Of a DNA stretch of 64,000 nucleotides, positions 46,801-57,304 are shown in pieces. Numbering within the stretch: the first letter of the stretch is position 1; each line of letters opens with the position of its first letter. Made by a program: the position numbers and the translations under genes. The stretch is from Deuterostichococcus epilithicus (Eukaryota; Chlorophyta; Trebouxiophyceae; Prasiolales; Stichococcaceae). The stretch spans positions 1,426,001 through 1,490,000 of the forward strand of contig JAVTLE010000008.1 of assembly GCA_033439295.1 (NCBI GenBank), in the 5' to 3' direction. Under the pieces are notes generated by a model. The model was given only the letters and a program-made list of their open reading frames with translations, was not told where the DNA came from and searched no databases.

Positions 46801-49800
46801 CTCATGTCGCTGTCACGGCTGTCAGAATGCACTGCTGCAGCTGCACGAAGCCTTCCCCTTTTCTCTGCCGGATGTTGGCAGTCATCGCGCCGGCAGGACC
46901 GGCAGCGGCTGACAGCATGTCGCCAGAGATGCACGGGAAGGCAGTGGCTAGAGATCCCCACCGCACTGCGCAGGAGGTGGACGCGCACATGCAGGGGGTG
47001 TACGGCGATAGGCGCGCACGCACCGCCATCTTTGCCGAGTCGGCAGACCAGCTGGCGCTCGAGGCGGCTGCGGCGGCCGACGACGCCCACGCCAACGGCG
47101 CGCTGCCCAGCGTGCGTGCCTGCACTCCCCATCGCACTCCCCATCGTGGACTTGGTGCTTGTCGTGGGTCAGCGCCTGGCTCCTCGTTGGTGGGGAAGAC
47201 TCGCTGTCAAACACGGCTGCCTGGAGACTCGTAGACCGCGGACGGCTCGAATTGTGTCGATCAACTGCTGCATTCTCTCGTGGTTTGGCATCCCGACAGG
47301 CGGCCCTGGACGCGCGCATGGGCCCGGGCGGCGAGGAGGCCGCACTGGGCCGGCCCAGCGCCACGGCGGCGCGGCCAGCGCCGGCGCAGCAGCAGCAGTC
47401 GCGCCGGGTGGTGCCACATGCCGGCGGCGGCCTGCCCAACGGCGCAGCAGCAGCGCCCAGAAGGGTGCTGCTTCCCCATGATTATCTGGGTTTGAGCGAG
47501 CTGCTGTCACCGAGCACCGCCTGGCTGCTGGGTGCAGTCTGCGCTAACTTGTGCCAAGGCCTCCAAAAACCATGTGGCGCTCCCATGGCTGCAGGCACAG
47601 GCAGCTGCCGGCAGTGCTGCAGCGGAGAAACGGCCATCGGCGCCGCCGCCGGCCGCCCAGGCACGGCCTGCAAAGCGAGTGCGGCCCGAGGCTGTGCCTG
47701 CAGCGGCAAACGGGCCGCCGCCACNAGCGCCGCNGCAGCNGACAGGGGGCCCCCAGCTGCCGCCGCCATCCGGCCGCGGAGGGCCGCTACCGGCGATGGC
47801 GGCGTCAGCGGGCGGCGCACCAGCGGGACCTGCAGCGGGCGTGGCGGCGCCGGCACAGCGGGCCGTCGCGCCGCAGCTGCCACTGCCGGAGCCGGCGGCT
47901 GTGCTGTCTGTCGAGCTGGGCACGACGACCAGCATCGTCGCAGGTGTGGCGCTCCGAGATCATATCTCAATGTGGGGGCCTTTTGACAATGCCTCCGGTC
48001 GCTGCTGAGGCGGTCCTGCACTACACCCCCCTGCTAGCACCCCTGTCAGCAGCCCTGCTGGCCGCACCATCAGGTCTCGACAATTACTGAGGCAGTCCTG
48101 CAGCCTATGCTAGAACCCCAGCACCCCTGCTAGCACCCGTGCTAGCAGCCCCGCTGGCCGGAGCAGCAATCTGGACGACTGCAGAGGCAGTCCTGCAGGC
48201 TATGCTAGCACGCCTGCCAGCACCCCTGCTGGCCGCACCATTAGGTCGCCCACAAGGGCCTTCGCTCATGCCGGGCCAGACACGTGTGACCGCCTGACCG
48301 CCCCAAGACCGCTGGCTGCTGCCCTGGGGTTTGTTGTGCCCCAGTGGTTTGCCTTTTCGTTCAGCTGCGCTGCCTCTCCGCCCTACAGCTAACCCCCACT
48401 AGTTGCTCATGCCTCGCTGAGCCAAGGGATGTAATGCCGTGCAAAGCAAAGCACCATTAATCTCGACGACTGCTGAGGCAGTCCTGCAGCCTATGCTGGC
48501 ACCTGGCACCCCTGCCAGCACCCCTGCCAGCACCCCTGCTAGCAGCCCCGCTGGCTCAGGCGCCTGAGGCTGGACTGCAGCTGTGCCGGACTCTGAGTAC
48601 CCTGCCGGGGCAGCTGCCTGCGTCGCATGTCCATTCCAGCATTCATGACCTTGGCCCCCAGACGCAAGCGTGCCGCGGGCGCTGGAGGTGGCGAATGGCC
48701 GCGATTCTGGCGGCCAGCCGGTGGCGCGCATTGCTGTGGCCGCGGGCGGCCGCCGCCTATGGGCCGACGAGGCACCAGGTGCCGCGGCGCTCGCGGCAGG
48801 CAGCCTGCACTTTGCGGCCGTGGCGCTGCAGGATGGCAGCCTTCAGGTGCGGCGTCCTCTATCTTTCCAGCAATTAGCAATTTCATGCTAATTGTGCTGG
48901 CGTTTCGCCGCAGCTTCAATTTACGCACTGCACACAGTGCCTGACCGCTGTGCTGCCCTTCAACAGTGCAGCATGCACCTGATGCACGACATCCCACTTC
49001 TACTTCTGCGTCTGCTGACCACGATGATGGCGCCTACGGCGGCGGTGATGAGCACTTGGGCGCTCACCTGGCACTGCTTGGGCTGCGCTGAAATCAACAG
49101 GGTTGACATGGCGCGGGCCTTTGCCGCAGGTTTTCACGGCCGGCGGGCGGCGGCTGCTGCCGCCGGTGCAGCTGGGCGGGCGGCCCGCCTTCCTGGCGGC
49201 GGACGGCGGCTGGCGCCTGCTGGCGGTGTCCGCTTGCGGCGCCTTCTGGGTGTGGGACCTGGCAGCCCTGCGCGTGGAGGTGCAGGGGTCCGCGGTGCCG
49301 CTGCTGGCGCACGCGCCCGCGCGAGGTGTGCTTTGTAAATTTTTTGCCTGTGTCCTCCCACCTCTTGGGGCCAGGTGCAGTCTCTGGTGCCCGGGCCCGA
49401 GACGATCAGCGTGCAGGATCGAGCTCTCGGTTCTCCATGATGGCGCTGCTTGGCAGCATCCCCATGAGAGTACGGGAAGGTCGATCCGCTTGGCCGAGGG
49501 AGCAGCGAGAGTGCAGGCAGGCTTTGCCGAGGGAAGACGGTGTTGCGCCCCTGCGTCGAATGGCTGCGTTGAGTTCGGCACCGAAGCCTCCGTGAACGCC
49601 TGCAGTGGTGGGCATGCGACTGTCGGCGGCGGGGCTGCCGCTGGCGGTACTGTCGGATGGCACCGCGCACGCCTACCACGCCGGTATGGCCGCCTGGATG
49701 CGCGTCGCCGACGCCGCTTTTCCCGCTTCCGCCTTCCACAGCATCCTGCGCGCCCCCGACGGTGCGTGCCCTGCTCTCCTTGCAACGGCGTCATCGGCTG

Positions 49801-50808
49801 GCCAGCCTCGCGGGTGGGCGACCTCGCTGTTGCTGGGTGATTGCTGCATGCAAGCGTCCCCAGTTAACTTTTCCTTGGGCGGGCACGGACTCGTTCTGGG
49901 GTCGCACTGGGAGGTCTGAGTGCCCTAGCCTCTGGCGTGTGGCTGCGGTGCTGCCCAGCCCCCGCTGGAGACATGCCACCGCAGGCTCCGAGAGCACGGC
50001 CAGCTGCTGCATGCGCAGGGGAGCTGGGGCAGCTGCAGAGCGAGGCGGCGGGCGGCGCCGCGGCGCGGCGGGCGGGCGTGCTGGCCAGCCTCTCGGCGAT
50101 GCCGGGCGCGGCGGCGCCGGCGGCGCCGCCGCCGCCTGCCGCGCCCACCTGGAGGCCAACATGGCGGCGGCGCTGGCGCTGCAGTCGCCGGCGGAGTACC
50201 GCCGCTGGCTGCTCACCTACGCCCGCTACCTGTCAGGTGGAAGCTGCCTGTCCGTCAGACTGGCGCCTTCAAGCCTGGTCTCGCTGGCGGCATGAGAGGG
50301 GCCAGGGCCTCGTTTCGGGCACTGCACACGAAATATCATCGCTGCCTGGCGCGACTTGTCTTCAACATCTGTATAACCCGCGGGAACGCTACTCGTGTGC
50401 ATCTTGGCGAAATCGCAGGCCCCGAGCGTGCCACGAGTGCGACCCCCACACCTCCATCCGTAGCCAACTCAGTCTGCGCCGGTTATAACTTGTTGCCTCC
50501 TGGTTGCAGCCGAGGCGGACGGGGTGCGACTGCGGGAGCTGTGTGCCGAGCTGCTGGGCCCAACGCGCTCGCCCGGCGCCGCAGCAGCAGCGCCGGCGGC
50601 AGGCGGCCCGGCGGCAGACAGCGCGGCCGGCGCCGCGGCGGCGGCGTTGCCAGGCGCCGGCCCACGGCGGGGCACCTGGCAGCCGACGGTGCTGGGCATC
50701 GACAAGCGGGAACTGCTGCGGAAAGAAGTGCTGCGGGACATCGGGCGCAACCGCGCCAACCAGCGCCTCGTCAACGAGTTCAGCGAGCTGCTCGCAGCAC
50801 GGGGCTGA
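43897..50808 (+). CDS. HIRA: HIRA histone H3.3 chaperone
   Basis: WD40 subunit of the replication-independent H3.3 deposition complex. Exon 1 (43897-43933) encodes MIVDKPSWVSHGG, the conserved HIRA start, and joins in phase to the exon beginning 44241 (YGNPIFSVDVHPQGGRFATA). Propeller blades follow: VKIWNMLP, FSPVNVARFSHDGRHLASG, LRGHVNNVLDVAWSPDDCWL (about 44900), IIWDGASGARVKALEGHASY (45320), YLASQGDDKTLIVWRTDDW, LSWAPDGSAVVGVNSFQSPK (45855), GHKAAVLVAAFSPRMYKVNG (46160) and VVDLAWAPDGLTLLAASTDG (46600). A Pro/Ala-rich linker covers 46900-47930. The C-terminal Hira domain includes VFTAGGRRLLPPVQLGG (49133), ARIAVAAGGRRLW and the final exon (50520-50808) with WQPTVLGIDKRELLRKEVLR and NEFSELLAARG. 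Three n bases lie in the linker. Some linker exons are uncertain. Confidence 0.92.
48003..48565 (+). repeat. minisatellite in a HIRA intron
   Basis: Imperfect units of roughly 90 bp built from ctgctgaggcagtcctgcag, a tatgct joint and runs of agcacccctgc/agcagccc ending ctggccgc. Copies begin near 48003, 48088 and 48180. After a non-repeat gap, another lies near 48470-48560 with extra agcacccctgcc units. The tract falls between the exon ending near 47940 and the next Hira-domain exon near 48670. Confidence 0.75.
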
Positions 50809-51269
50809 AGGCGCCCCGGGTGGCGCGCACCTGATCTGACTGCTGGACGATGTGAAGGCGCCGCGGTTGGTTGCAGTCCCCATCAGCGGCGCAAAGCCCG
50901 CTGCATGCTTGTAGACATCTATTTCAACGCAGACCTGAGCCTGCGCTGGGGGCACCTCTCTGCGTCTTGAGTGGCAGTGACACATCTTCTGAGGTCATTC
51001 TTGTAGATCGATTCCTCTGAAACCCGGGTGCAGCAACTTCAGACGGACTCGTCCGGTCCAGAACCTGGTCTTGAAAGTGCGCAGCGCATGTGTTTCTGGG
51101 GGACCACCATTTCAAGACTCTTGAGAGAGATCTACGTGCGTCGTGCGAAGTTATCGACAGTGGCCTGAGCAAAATTTCACCGTGGACATGCGGTTCGAGA
51201 TTACAAGTGTATGAGCCAATGCCTTTTCGAGCGTAAGCACCGTCTTCTGTTGTCCTTGTGACGCTTTGC
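50809..51269. other. convergent 3' region, HIRA/OSCP
   Basis: Tail-to-tail region. A TGTAA on the minus strand (51205-51201) lies about 65 nt after the OSCP stop and is its likely polyadenylation signal. No coding signal was seen. Confidence 0.45.
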
Positions 51270-53455
51270 CTAATCTGCAGTCTCCAGGATCAGCTGCTGG
51301 ACCTTCTTCACCCGGTCGATGATGGACATGTCCATGTGCTTATCCCCTGCAGAGCAGCCGCGATGCCCCTCAGCTAGCAGAAGACTGGTGCACTAGCGTC
51401 AGCCATGTGTTCCAGTGATGCATGTGCGAGAAGACCGGCCGCGAGCGGCACAGGACGCACGCAAATGCGACCTGTGCAGGGATCCATCATGTAGAAACAA
51501 ACGGCGAGCAGGGCCCCATGGGGCCACTTCCAGCAATGCGCACCAATGTCAATGACGAAGCCGCCAATCAGCGCCGGGTTGACCCTCTGGTCCAGGAACA
51601 GCTTCTCCCCCTTTTTCAGCACCCCCGCTGCACCGCCGTAGTTTGAAAACGCCGATTGGCAACCGGCGAGCAGGGTCATGCAGATGAATAAAGGCTGCAT
51701 TGTGCACCACTTGATGCGGGCTTCTAAAGCTGCTGAAGGCATGCAGCAGTGCTTCATCGCGAATGCACAGCCTGCAGCGCGTGGCAACAAGGCACGAGGC
51801 AAGGGGGCATGCTCACCGAGGCTCTTCTTAAGCTCGTCCACCTGCTCCGGCTGCAGCGGCTGCATCACACGCAAAACGACTGTACATGTCAACACGCTGA
51901 GCGCACCAGTAGCAAACACAAACGATGCCCAGAACTGGTGAGCCTGCAGAGCCGCCAAAGCAGCAAGGAGGAGGGAGCCAAGGGCACACGGCGATGCTGT
52001 TACATGGTCTTGTTTGCAGATGGTTGCCGGACACGCAGACAAGCGGAGTTGCTTCAGGTTGTCAAGAGCACCAGGAGGGGAGCCCACCTCGGCGGTCGTG
52101 ACGGTGGCCTTGACCTCGCCACGCACGGCGGCCATGATGTCGTCAAACACGTCCGCAATCGCCGGCAGCTCCCCCAGCCGGTCGTTCTGCGCCAGCACAT
52201 CTGCAGGGGCGCATGGCGGACAGCGAATCAGCTGCTGGGCGCGGCATCCGGAGGGTCAGAGGTCGTTTTCCACTATGGTGCGCGGTCCACATGCCCGAGG
52301 ACACTGCTCGTGAGGCGTGCGTGTCGACCACCAGCCTCACTGCACGAGACAGCAGCGGCCGGCCTCCCCCTCCGGGGGCGGACCCTGCGGAGCCAGCCGA
52401 GCCGCAACTTAACGCACCGATGAAGCGGCTGGTGAGGTCGCTGAGCTTCATCTCGGAGGAGATGGAGGACAGTGCCGCGCCCTTCTGCTCCCGCGAGATG
52501 GTGGGGTCCTGGATGAAGCGCGCAAAGTCGGCGCTGTCCTTTGCCAGCTTCTGCACCTGCGCCGCAGCGGATTCAGAGAACGCCTCACCGACAGCCGTGG
52601 CCTGGCGGCCGCTGCTGCCGAGCGGGGCGCGGAAGCAGCATCGCCCTGTGGCGGCGTGCATGCTGTCCTGGAGAGTTGCGGTCCGAGCACGAATCACTGA
52701 GCCGGGCTCTGGCTGAGCGGCAGTGTGGCGAATGGTGGCGACGATCGGGCATCGGCATGACCAGCGCTGCCAGGAGCAGCGACGATCCTCCACACGCACC
52801 TCGCTCAGTTCCTTTTGTGTTGCCGGCAGAGCCTTGGCCTTGGAGGCCGCCGAGAACAGCGCCGAGGCATACCGCCCGGGCGTGCCGTGCACGTTGATCG
52901 GCGGCTGCGCACATGCAGCCATCGAGCAGCTTCAGCGCAGGCAGAGGCTGGCTCTGAACATTCCCTCGGATGGCTGCTTGAAACAGCAGAAGCAACGCCG
53001 GCAATTTGGCAAAGGTCGAGACACTCCGCACGCCTGGCGGCAGGACAGCACAAGACAGTCTGCTGGCCCTCTTGATCAGACCAAGACGTTGAGCGCTCAC
53101 CTCAACAAAGTGGTCCTGCTGCCGCGTCTCCGCCGGAGGTTGCTGCGTGGCAAAGCCGAGCTGCTGCGCCCCAGAGCCCTGCGCAGAACGGAGACTGACG
53201 CCTGAATCCTTCGTTCGTGAGGCCTCTCCCCCCGCTGGCAGGTCCTCCGGCTTTGCGAATGCCCAAGCGTGACAGAACGAAGCCAGAACGCGGTGCAACG
53301 TCCGCAGCGGCTCCGCCGGGGGACCGGTCCAGCTGCTTGAAACGACCAGATTCACACGCACTGACCCGACTCGAGCAGCTCACCGCGCATCGCAGGACCG
53401 GGCTGCAACCCTGAGCCTGCTGTGCCCGCCTGAGCAGCAGCCCGGCAGCGCGCAT
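51270..53455 (-). CDS. OSCP: mitochondrial ATP synthase subunit OSCP (delta/O)
   Basis: Peripheral-stalk subunit joining F1 to the stalk of mitochondrial ATP synthase. Eight exons join in phase; the first five are 53455-53384, 53178-53101, 52904-52800, 52556-52418 and 52200-52088. The others are near 51870, 51640-51550 and 51350-51270. The start MRAAGLLLRRAQQAQ is an Arg-rich presequence, followed by GFATQQPPAETRQQDHFVE. The mature domain opens with HGTPGRYASALFSAASKAKA. Then come FARFIQDPTISREQKGAALS, DVLAQNDRLGELPAIADVF, PLQPEQVDELKKSLG, the conserved KLFLDQRVNPALIGGFVIDI and the closing DMSIIDRVKKVQQLILETAD. The presequence and OSCP-type features argue against the plastid delta subunit. 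Confidence 0.93.
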
Positions 53456-53672
53456 GGTGGCCTCGCCCTGGCCCCGTCCACTGCTTAATTACGCACAGCG
53501 CCTTCGAATGGCTGTCGATGGCGGTGCCGTGAAATGTGGAATGTGATCACCCGCTAAACTTCTACAAAGACAATGCGCAGGGTGGCAAGGCATGGCCTAA
53601 AGCGAGGGAGCGTGTTTTTCAACATAGTCGAAATCGAAGTTTGTGCGCCATCCTCCCCGCTGCAGCGTCACG
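53456..53672. promoter_or_regulatory. short divergent promoter, OSCP/DUF3593
   Basis: The start codons of OSCP (minus) and the DUF3593 gene (plus) are about 217 bp apart, so both promoters and 5' UTRs must share this interval. No recognisable box was found. Confidence 0.45.
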
Positions 53673-54567
53673 ATGATGTCACTGAACGCCTCCCATGTCC
53701 AGTGTGGGCTGCAGCGCCCCGCCAGGCTGACCAACGCCGGTGGCAGATCTGCTGCAGGCCGGCCGCTGCGCATGCCTTTCAGGAACACCACCAGCACGCC
53801 AACAGCCAGCCCTTGCAAACCTCAGCATAGCACAGCCTGCCGAGCGAACTTTTTCGAGATCGCCTGGGGCGTGACCGGAGACGTCAGCGCACAGGTGCTG
53901 GGTGAAGTGGTCTGAGACCAAGTGCCGCATCTCACAGGTTCATGGAATGCCATGTACACAGCATGACATGTTCTGATTGTCATGTCGCGCAGGACCTGGC
54001 GGCCAGTCTGTTCGCCTTCAGCATCGTGCCTTACGCAGGCTTCCTGTACTGCTTGACGCGCTCCAAAAAGGCGCCGCCGCTGGCGCTCTTTGGATTCTAT
54101 TTCCTCCTGGTGTTCGTCTTTGGCACTATACCTGCTGGAATTTACGGTGAGGCTCGCGCATTACGTCTCGTCCAATCGTCACGCCTGATTCTTGAAATGA
54201 ACTGAAGCTTCGCACCCTATGGCATTGGCCTTGCGAATTCTTCATGGTTTTATTCACTGTCTGGTCGCAGCCAAAACAAAGGTGGGGACAACTCTGGCAA
54301 ATGTTGACTGGCTGCACGGACCGGCCGAGTCGCTGCTCACCATCACCAACCTTCTGATTGGTGCGTTTGCCAGCACTGAAGTGCATGCTGATGTCATGCA
54401 TTGGTGAATACATCTACAATGCACCAAAGGCAGCTGAAAACTCTGTCAATATTATGTATCACGCAGTTCTGGGCTTCCGGCGGGCGATCATCCAAGCGGA
54501 GAAAGTTAAGCTTGGTAAAGATGCAGAAACCGACAGCATGGCCAGCAGTAGTGAAGAGAGGCCCTAA
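53673..54567 (+). CDS. DUF3593 plastid membrane protein
   Basis: Conserved in cyanobacteria, algae and plants; function unknown. Four exons: from 53673 (or ATG 53676) to the donor at the CAG before 53896, then 53993-54146, 54271-54360 and 54467-54567, all in phase. The N terminus is an Arg/Ser/Thr-rich plastid transit peptide. The core has FAFSIVPYAGFLYCLTRSKK (first helix), LALFGFYFLLVFVFGTIPAG (second helix), the signature TTLANVDWLHGPAESLLTIT and a third hydrophobic segment NLLIVLGF. It ends in a polar tail (MASSSEERP). A TGTAA at 54657, 90 nt after the stop, is the likely polyadenylation signal. Confidence 0.88.
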
Positions 54568-54921
54568 TGTGGAGGCCTGCAGATGATGGTTTTTGCACCT
54601 GTACTTTTTTTGCCGTCGGGAGAGGTGCAATGAGAATTAGCTATATAATACCAAATTGTAACTGCTCGTCATGTGTCGATGTGGTGCGGAGTGTTGCTGT
54701 CCAGTCAGATGACAACAGCCGAGATTACAGCAGTGTGGACCGACTGATGCGCCAACCAGCACTATCATCTTGTAAACATCAAACCTACGATGTGCACATG
54801 ACGGCCGACTGGGCTGAAAGTCTTCTCAAATTTCCTACTGTAACACAAAATTGACGACAAGCAATAGATGGCCCTCAATTCCCGTATCAAATCGTTGACT
54901 AAGCGTTGTCCCCGTAGACAC
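54568..54921. other. convergent 3' region, DUF3593/LHCA
   Basis: Both neighbours end here. TGTAA occurs on the plus strand at 54657-54661 and 54771-54775, and on the minus strand at 54729-54725, so both transcripts have plausible polyadenylation signals and their 3' UTRs may overlap. Confidence 0.45.
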
Positions 54922-56435
54922 TTACGCCTTGCCGACGAATGCTGGGAGGTTGCCAATGTTGCTGCGGCCAGGACACAAGTTTGGATTGGAACCCGTTGCA
55001 GGAAGACACTCAATTGCCAGATGCATTCATTTGCGCATCTGGGAACACAGAGTAAGGTTTGAGAGGTGATCCTCACGTGATGATGTTGTGGCCAAAGGGA
55101 TCCGCCAGGTGGTTTTGCAGGCCCTCGATGGGCTGCTCCCGGGTCACCAGAGCCTGCACGGCAAAGCCCACAAACGCCACCTGCAACACCAAAGGGCATC
55201 TCAGTTAAGGCTAATTAGCGACTGCCGTTTGACCGCAGAAGCTGTGCACATCAGTAGCAAGCTAGAGAGGGTGAGGGGTGGAAAGTTACCATGGCAAGGC
55301 GGCCGTTCTTAATCTCCCGCAGCTCCATGGCGGGGCTGCTCTGGCCCAGGGGGTCGAATGGGTAGCTGTCAAGCACGCCGGACTGCGCAAGGATGGAGGA
55401 GAAGCGCACATTAGGCTCAGATCAAGCTCGCAGTGCATTGCATTCGGCTTGCATCACAGCTAAACAACAGGCAGAATGTCGGATCCAGATGTCCAGAAGA
55501 ACCTCACCGTCTTGTGCTTGTTCCAGCCCTGGAAGCGCTTGACCTCGAAGTGGCCCAGCACGAAGAACTCGATGGCGAGCAGCGCCGAGTCCGGCAGCCA
55601 CTGCGGCTCCGCACCGACATTGAACCACACGCCGCGGCCCAGGATCTCCTGGCCCAGGATCCCCGCAACTGCACGGGCGGTCACAATAATCTGGATGAGT
55701 TCAACGAGACGTCAGCTGGGGGCCGTGTTCAGATAAGGGTGGGCAGCTGCCGGCAGCATGGCAACGGGGAGGCTACGCTGGCGACACGAGCCCCCGCCAT
55801 GATCCCACGTGGCGCCAGAGCGGGAATATCATCCCAGGACGCGTCGTTGTTCAATGCAGGAGCCGAGGCTTTCAGTTGATCCTCACCTGCGGCCATCGCC
55901 CACCGGCCGTTGGTCTTCTCGGCCTCAGCATACCTGCGCACACGACGCGCCGCTTATAATTGCATGTGGATCGGCTTCGCCATTGACAAAGTGACGTTTC
56001 AGAGACTTCCAGGCGATTAGCGGATCACAGGCCCTCTTGGAACCTCGAGTAGGGCGCATTGGATCGACTGCAGACGGAGCCCTGATCTGTGCCTGTTGAG
56101 TCGAGGAAGCGAGAGGCGGGCCACCCGCGATGCGCCGCGAGCAAACTCTAACAGCTGCAAGTGCAGACATAATTTCGTCTGCTCGCAGATGGCTGATTGG
56201 AAAGCTCCGCGCACCACTCCAGGCGTTCCTTGTCGGTGCCCAGCTGCAGCGGGTCGAACCCAAAGTTGCCGACCAGGCCCTCCAGCTGCTTGGGCTTCTC
56301 CGTGCCCGGCAGCCACACAGGGCTGTCAGCCGCGGCGCGCACCACCATGCGGCTGCAGCTGGCGCGGGCGGGGCGGGCCGTCTGCGGCAGGCAGGTGCGC
56401 GATCCCAGGAACGAGGACGTCATGGCGGCCTGCAT
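54922..56435 (-). CDS. LHCI chlorophyll a/b-binding protein (Lhca family)
   Basis: Light-harvesting antenna of photosystem I. The start at 56435 gives a Ser/Thr/Arg-rich transit peptide, then VRAAADSPVWLPGTEKPKQL and GNFGFDPLQLG, the standard LHC opening. Helix 1 lies in the exon near 55930-55880 (YAEAEKTNGRWAMAA, with the E..N/H..R chlorophyll-ligand set) followed by VAGILGQEILGRGVWF. Helix 2 is near 55590 (LLAIEFFVLGHFEVKRFQGW). Helix 3 is near 55330 (MELREIKNGRLAMVAFVGFA). The last small exon, ending 54922, closes DPFGHNII-TNIGNLPAFVGKA in phase. VWLPG and the DPLG loop place it in Lhca rather than Lhcb; the exact Lhca number is not assigned. Confidence 0.93.
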
Positions 56436-57158
56436 CGTGCCGGCACTCTGGATGACCTTCGAAAGGTAGATGCTCAGATGAAGGTAGTGTGGGGGTGTAT
56501 GGCAGCTGCTGACCTGCCTGCGCTTGCTGTGCGTGAATCATTAAGATCAAGAACTTATCTGGGAAGTGAATGCGCAACCGTAGCACTGGTCCCTACCGCA
56601 GGATAGGTAACTGGCGGAATATCAAAAGTTCCGATGGCCGATCCCAATCAGTCCTTCATTCATCAATTCTCAGTCGGTTCACAATCTAAAATCGCTCAAG
56701 CTGGAGACCAGTGATGGCTGATTGGCTCATCGGGTTCAGGGTCTCGATGGTTGCTGCTGACTTGAGCAGTATCGGTGGACTGCTGCTGCGGCCTGCAGCT
56801 CGGGCAGTCGGCGAGCCGTGGGGGTCGTGGAGAGGATGTCATTGATCCAATTACCACCTGGCGACGCGCCGGGCTCCGGCATTTCGTGGTCTGTGGCGCC
56901 CTACTGCCAAAACCATCGGCGATCAGGAGGCATGGGCGAGGCATTCCAGCGTGCTGCATATGTATCCGTCAGTTCAGCCTTGAGCGTCGTCATCAACAGC
57001 TCGCATTGGCAACAGAAATCTCACCTCTGGTTGCAGCAACATGCCGTCTGCCTGCGAAAGCATAGGGAACGCGCCAGAGGAGAGGTCAGGCATTGGGACG
57101 CCAGGAGCCATGCAGCATGGGGATGCTTCGCCATGGTCGGCCAGCTTCATTGGGCTGG
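56436..57158. promoter_or_regulatory. intergenic: LHCA promoter and WRKY 3' region
   Basis: Both neighbours are on the minus strand. The stretch should contain the light-regulated LHCA promoter. No named light-response box was identified with confidence. Confidence 0.4.
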
Positions 57159-57272
57159 TCATGTACCGCCGTGCAACATGGCCGTCCTGCGTAGTGTACA
57201 TGATGTCACCTCATGCGTCCACGGAAACTCAGTTTCATAACCAGCTCGCCAGTGTCTGCCCGTGTGAACATT

Positions 57273-57304
<32 letters not shown>

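Noticed and set aside
48003-48565. Repeat array considered as a CRISPR
   Set aside because: Units are imperfect and contiguous without unique spacers, and the setting is a nuclear intron.
53597-53818. A minus-strand frame with a hydrophobic stretch and an orderly, protein-like end
   Set aside because: It lies opposite the transit-peptide exon of the DUF3593 gene, has an in-frame stop just upstream, no ATG and no partner exons. The plus-strand exon joins in phase to the conserved core.
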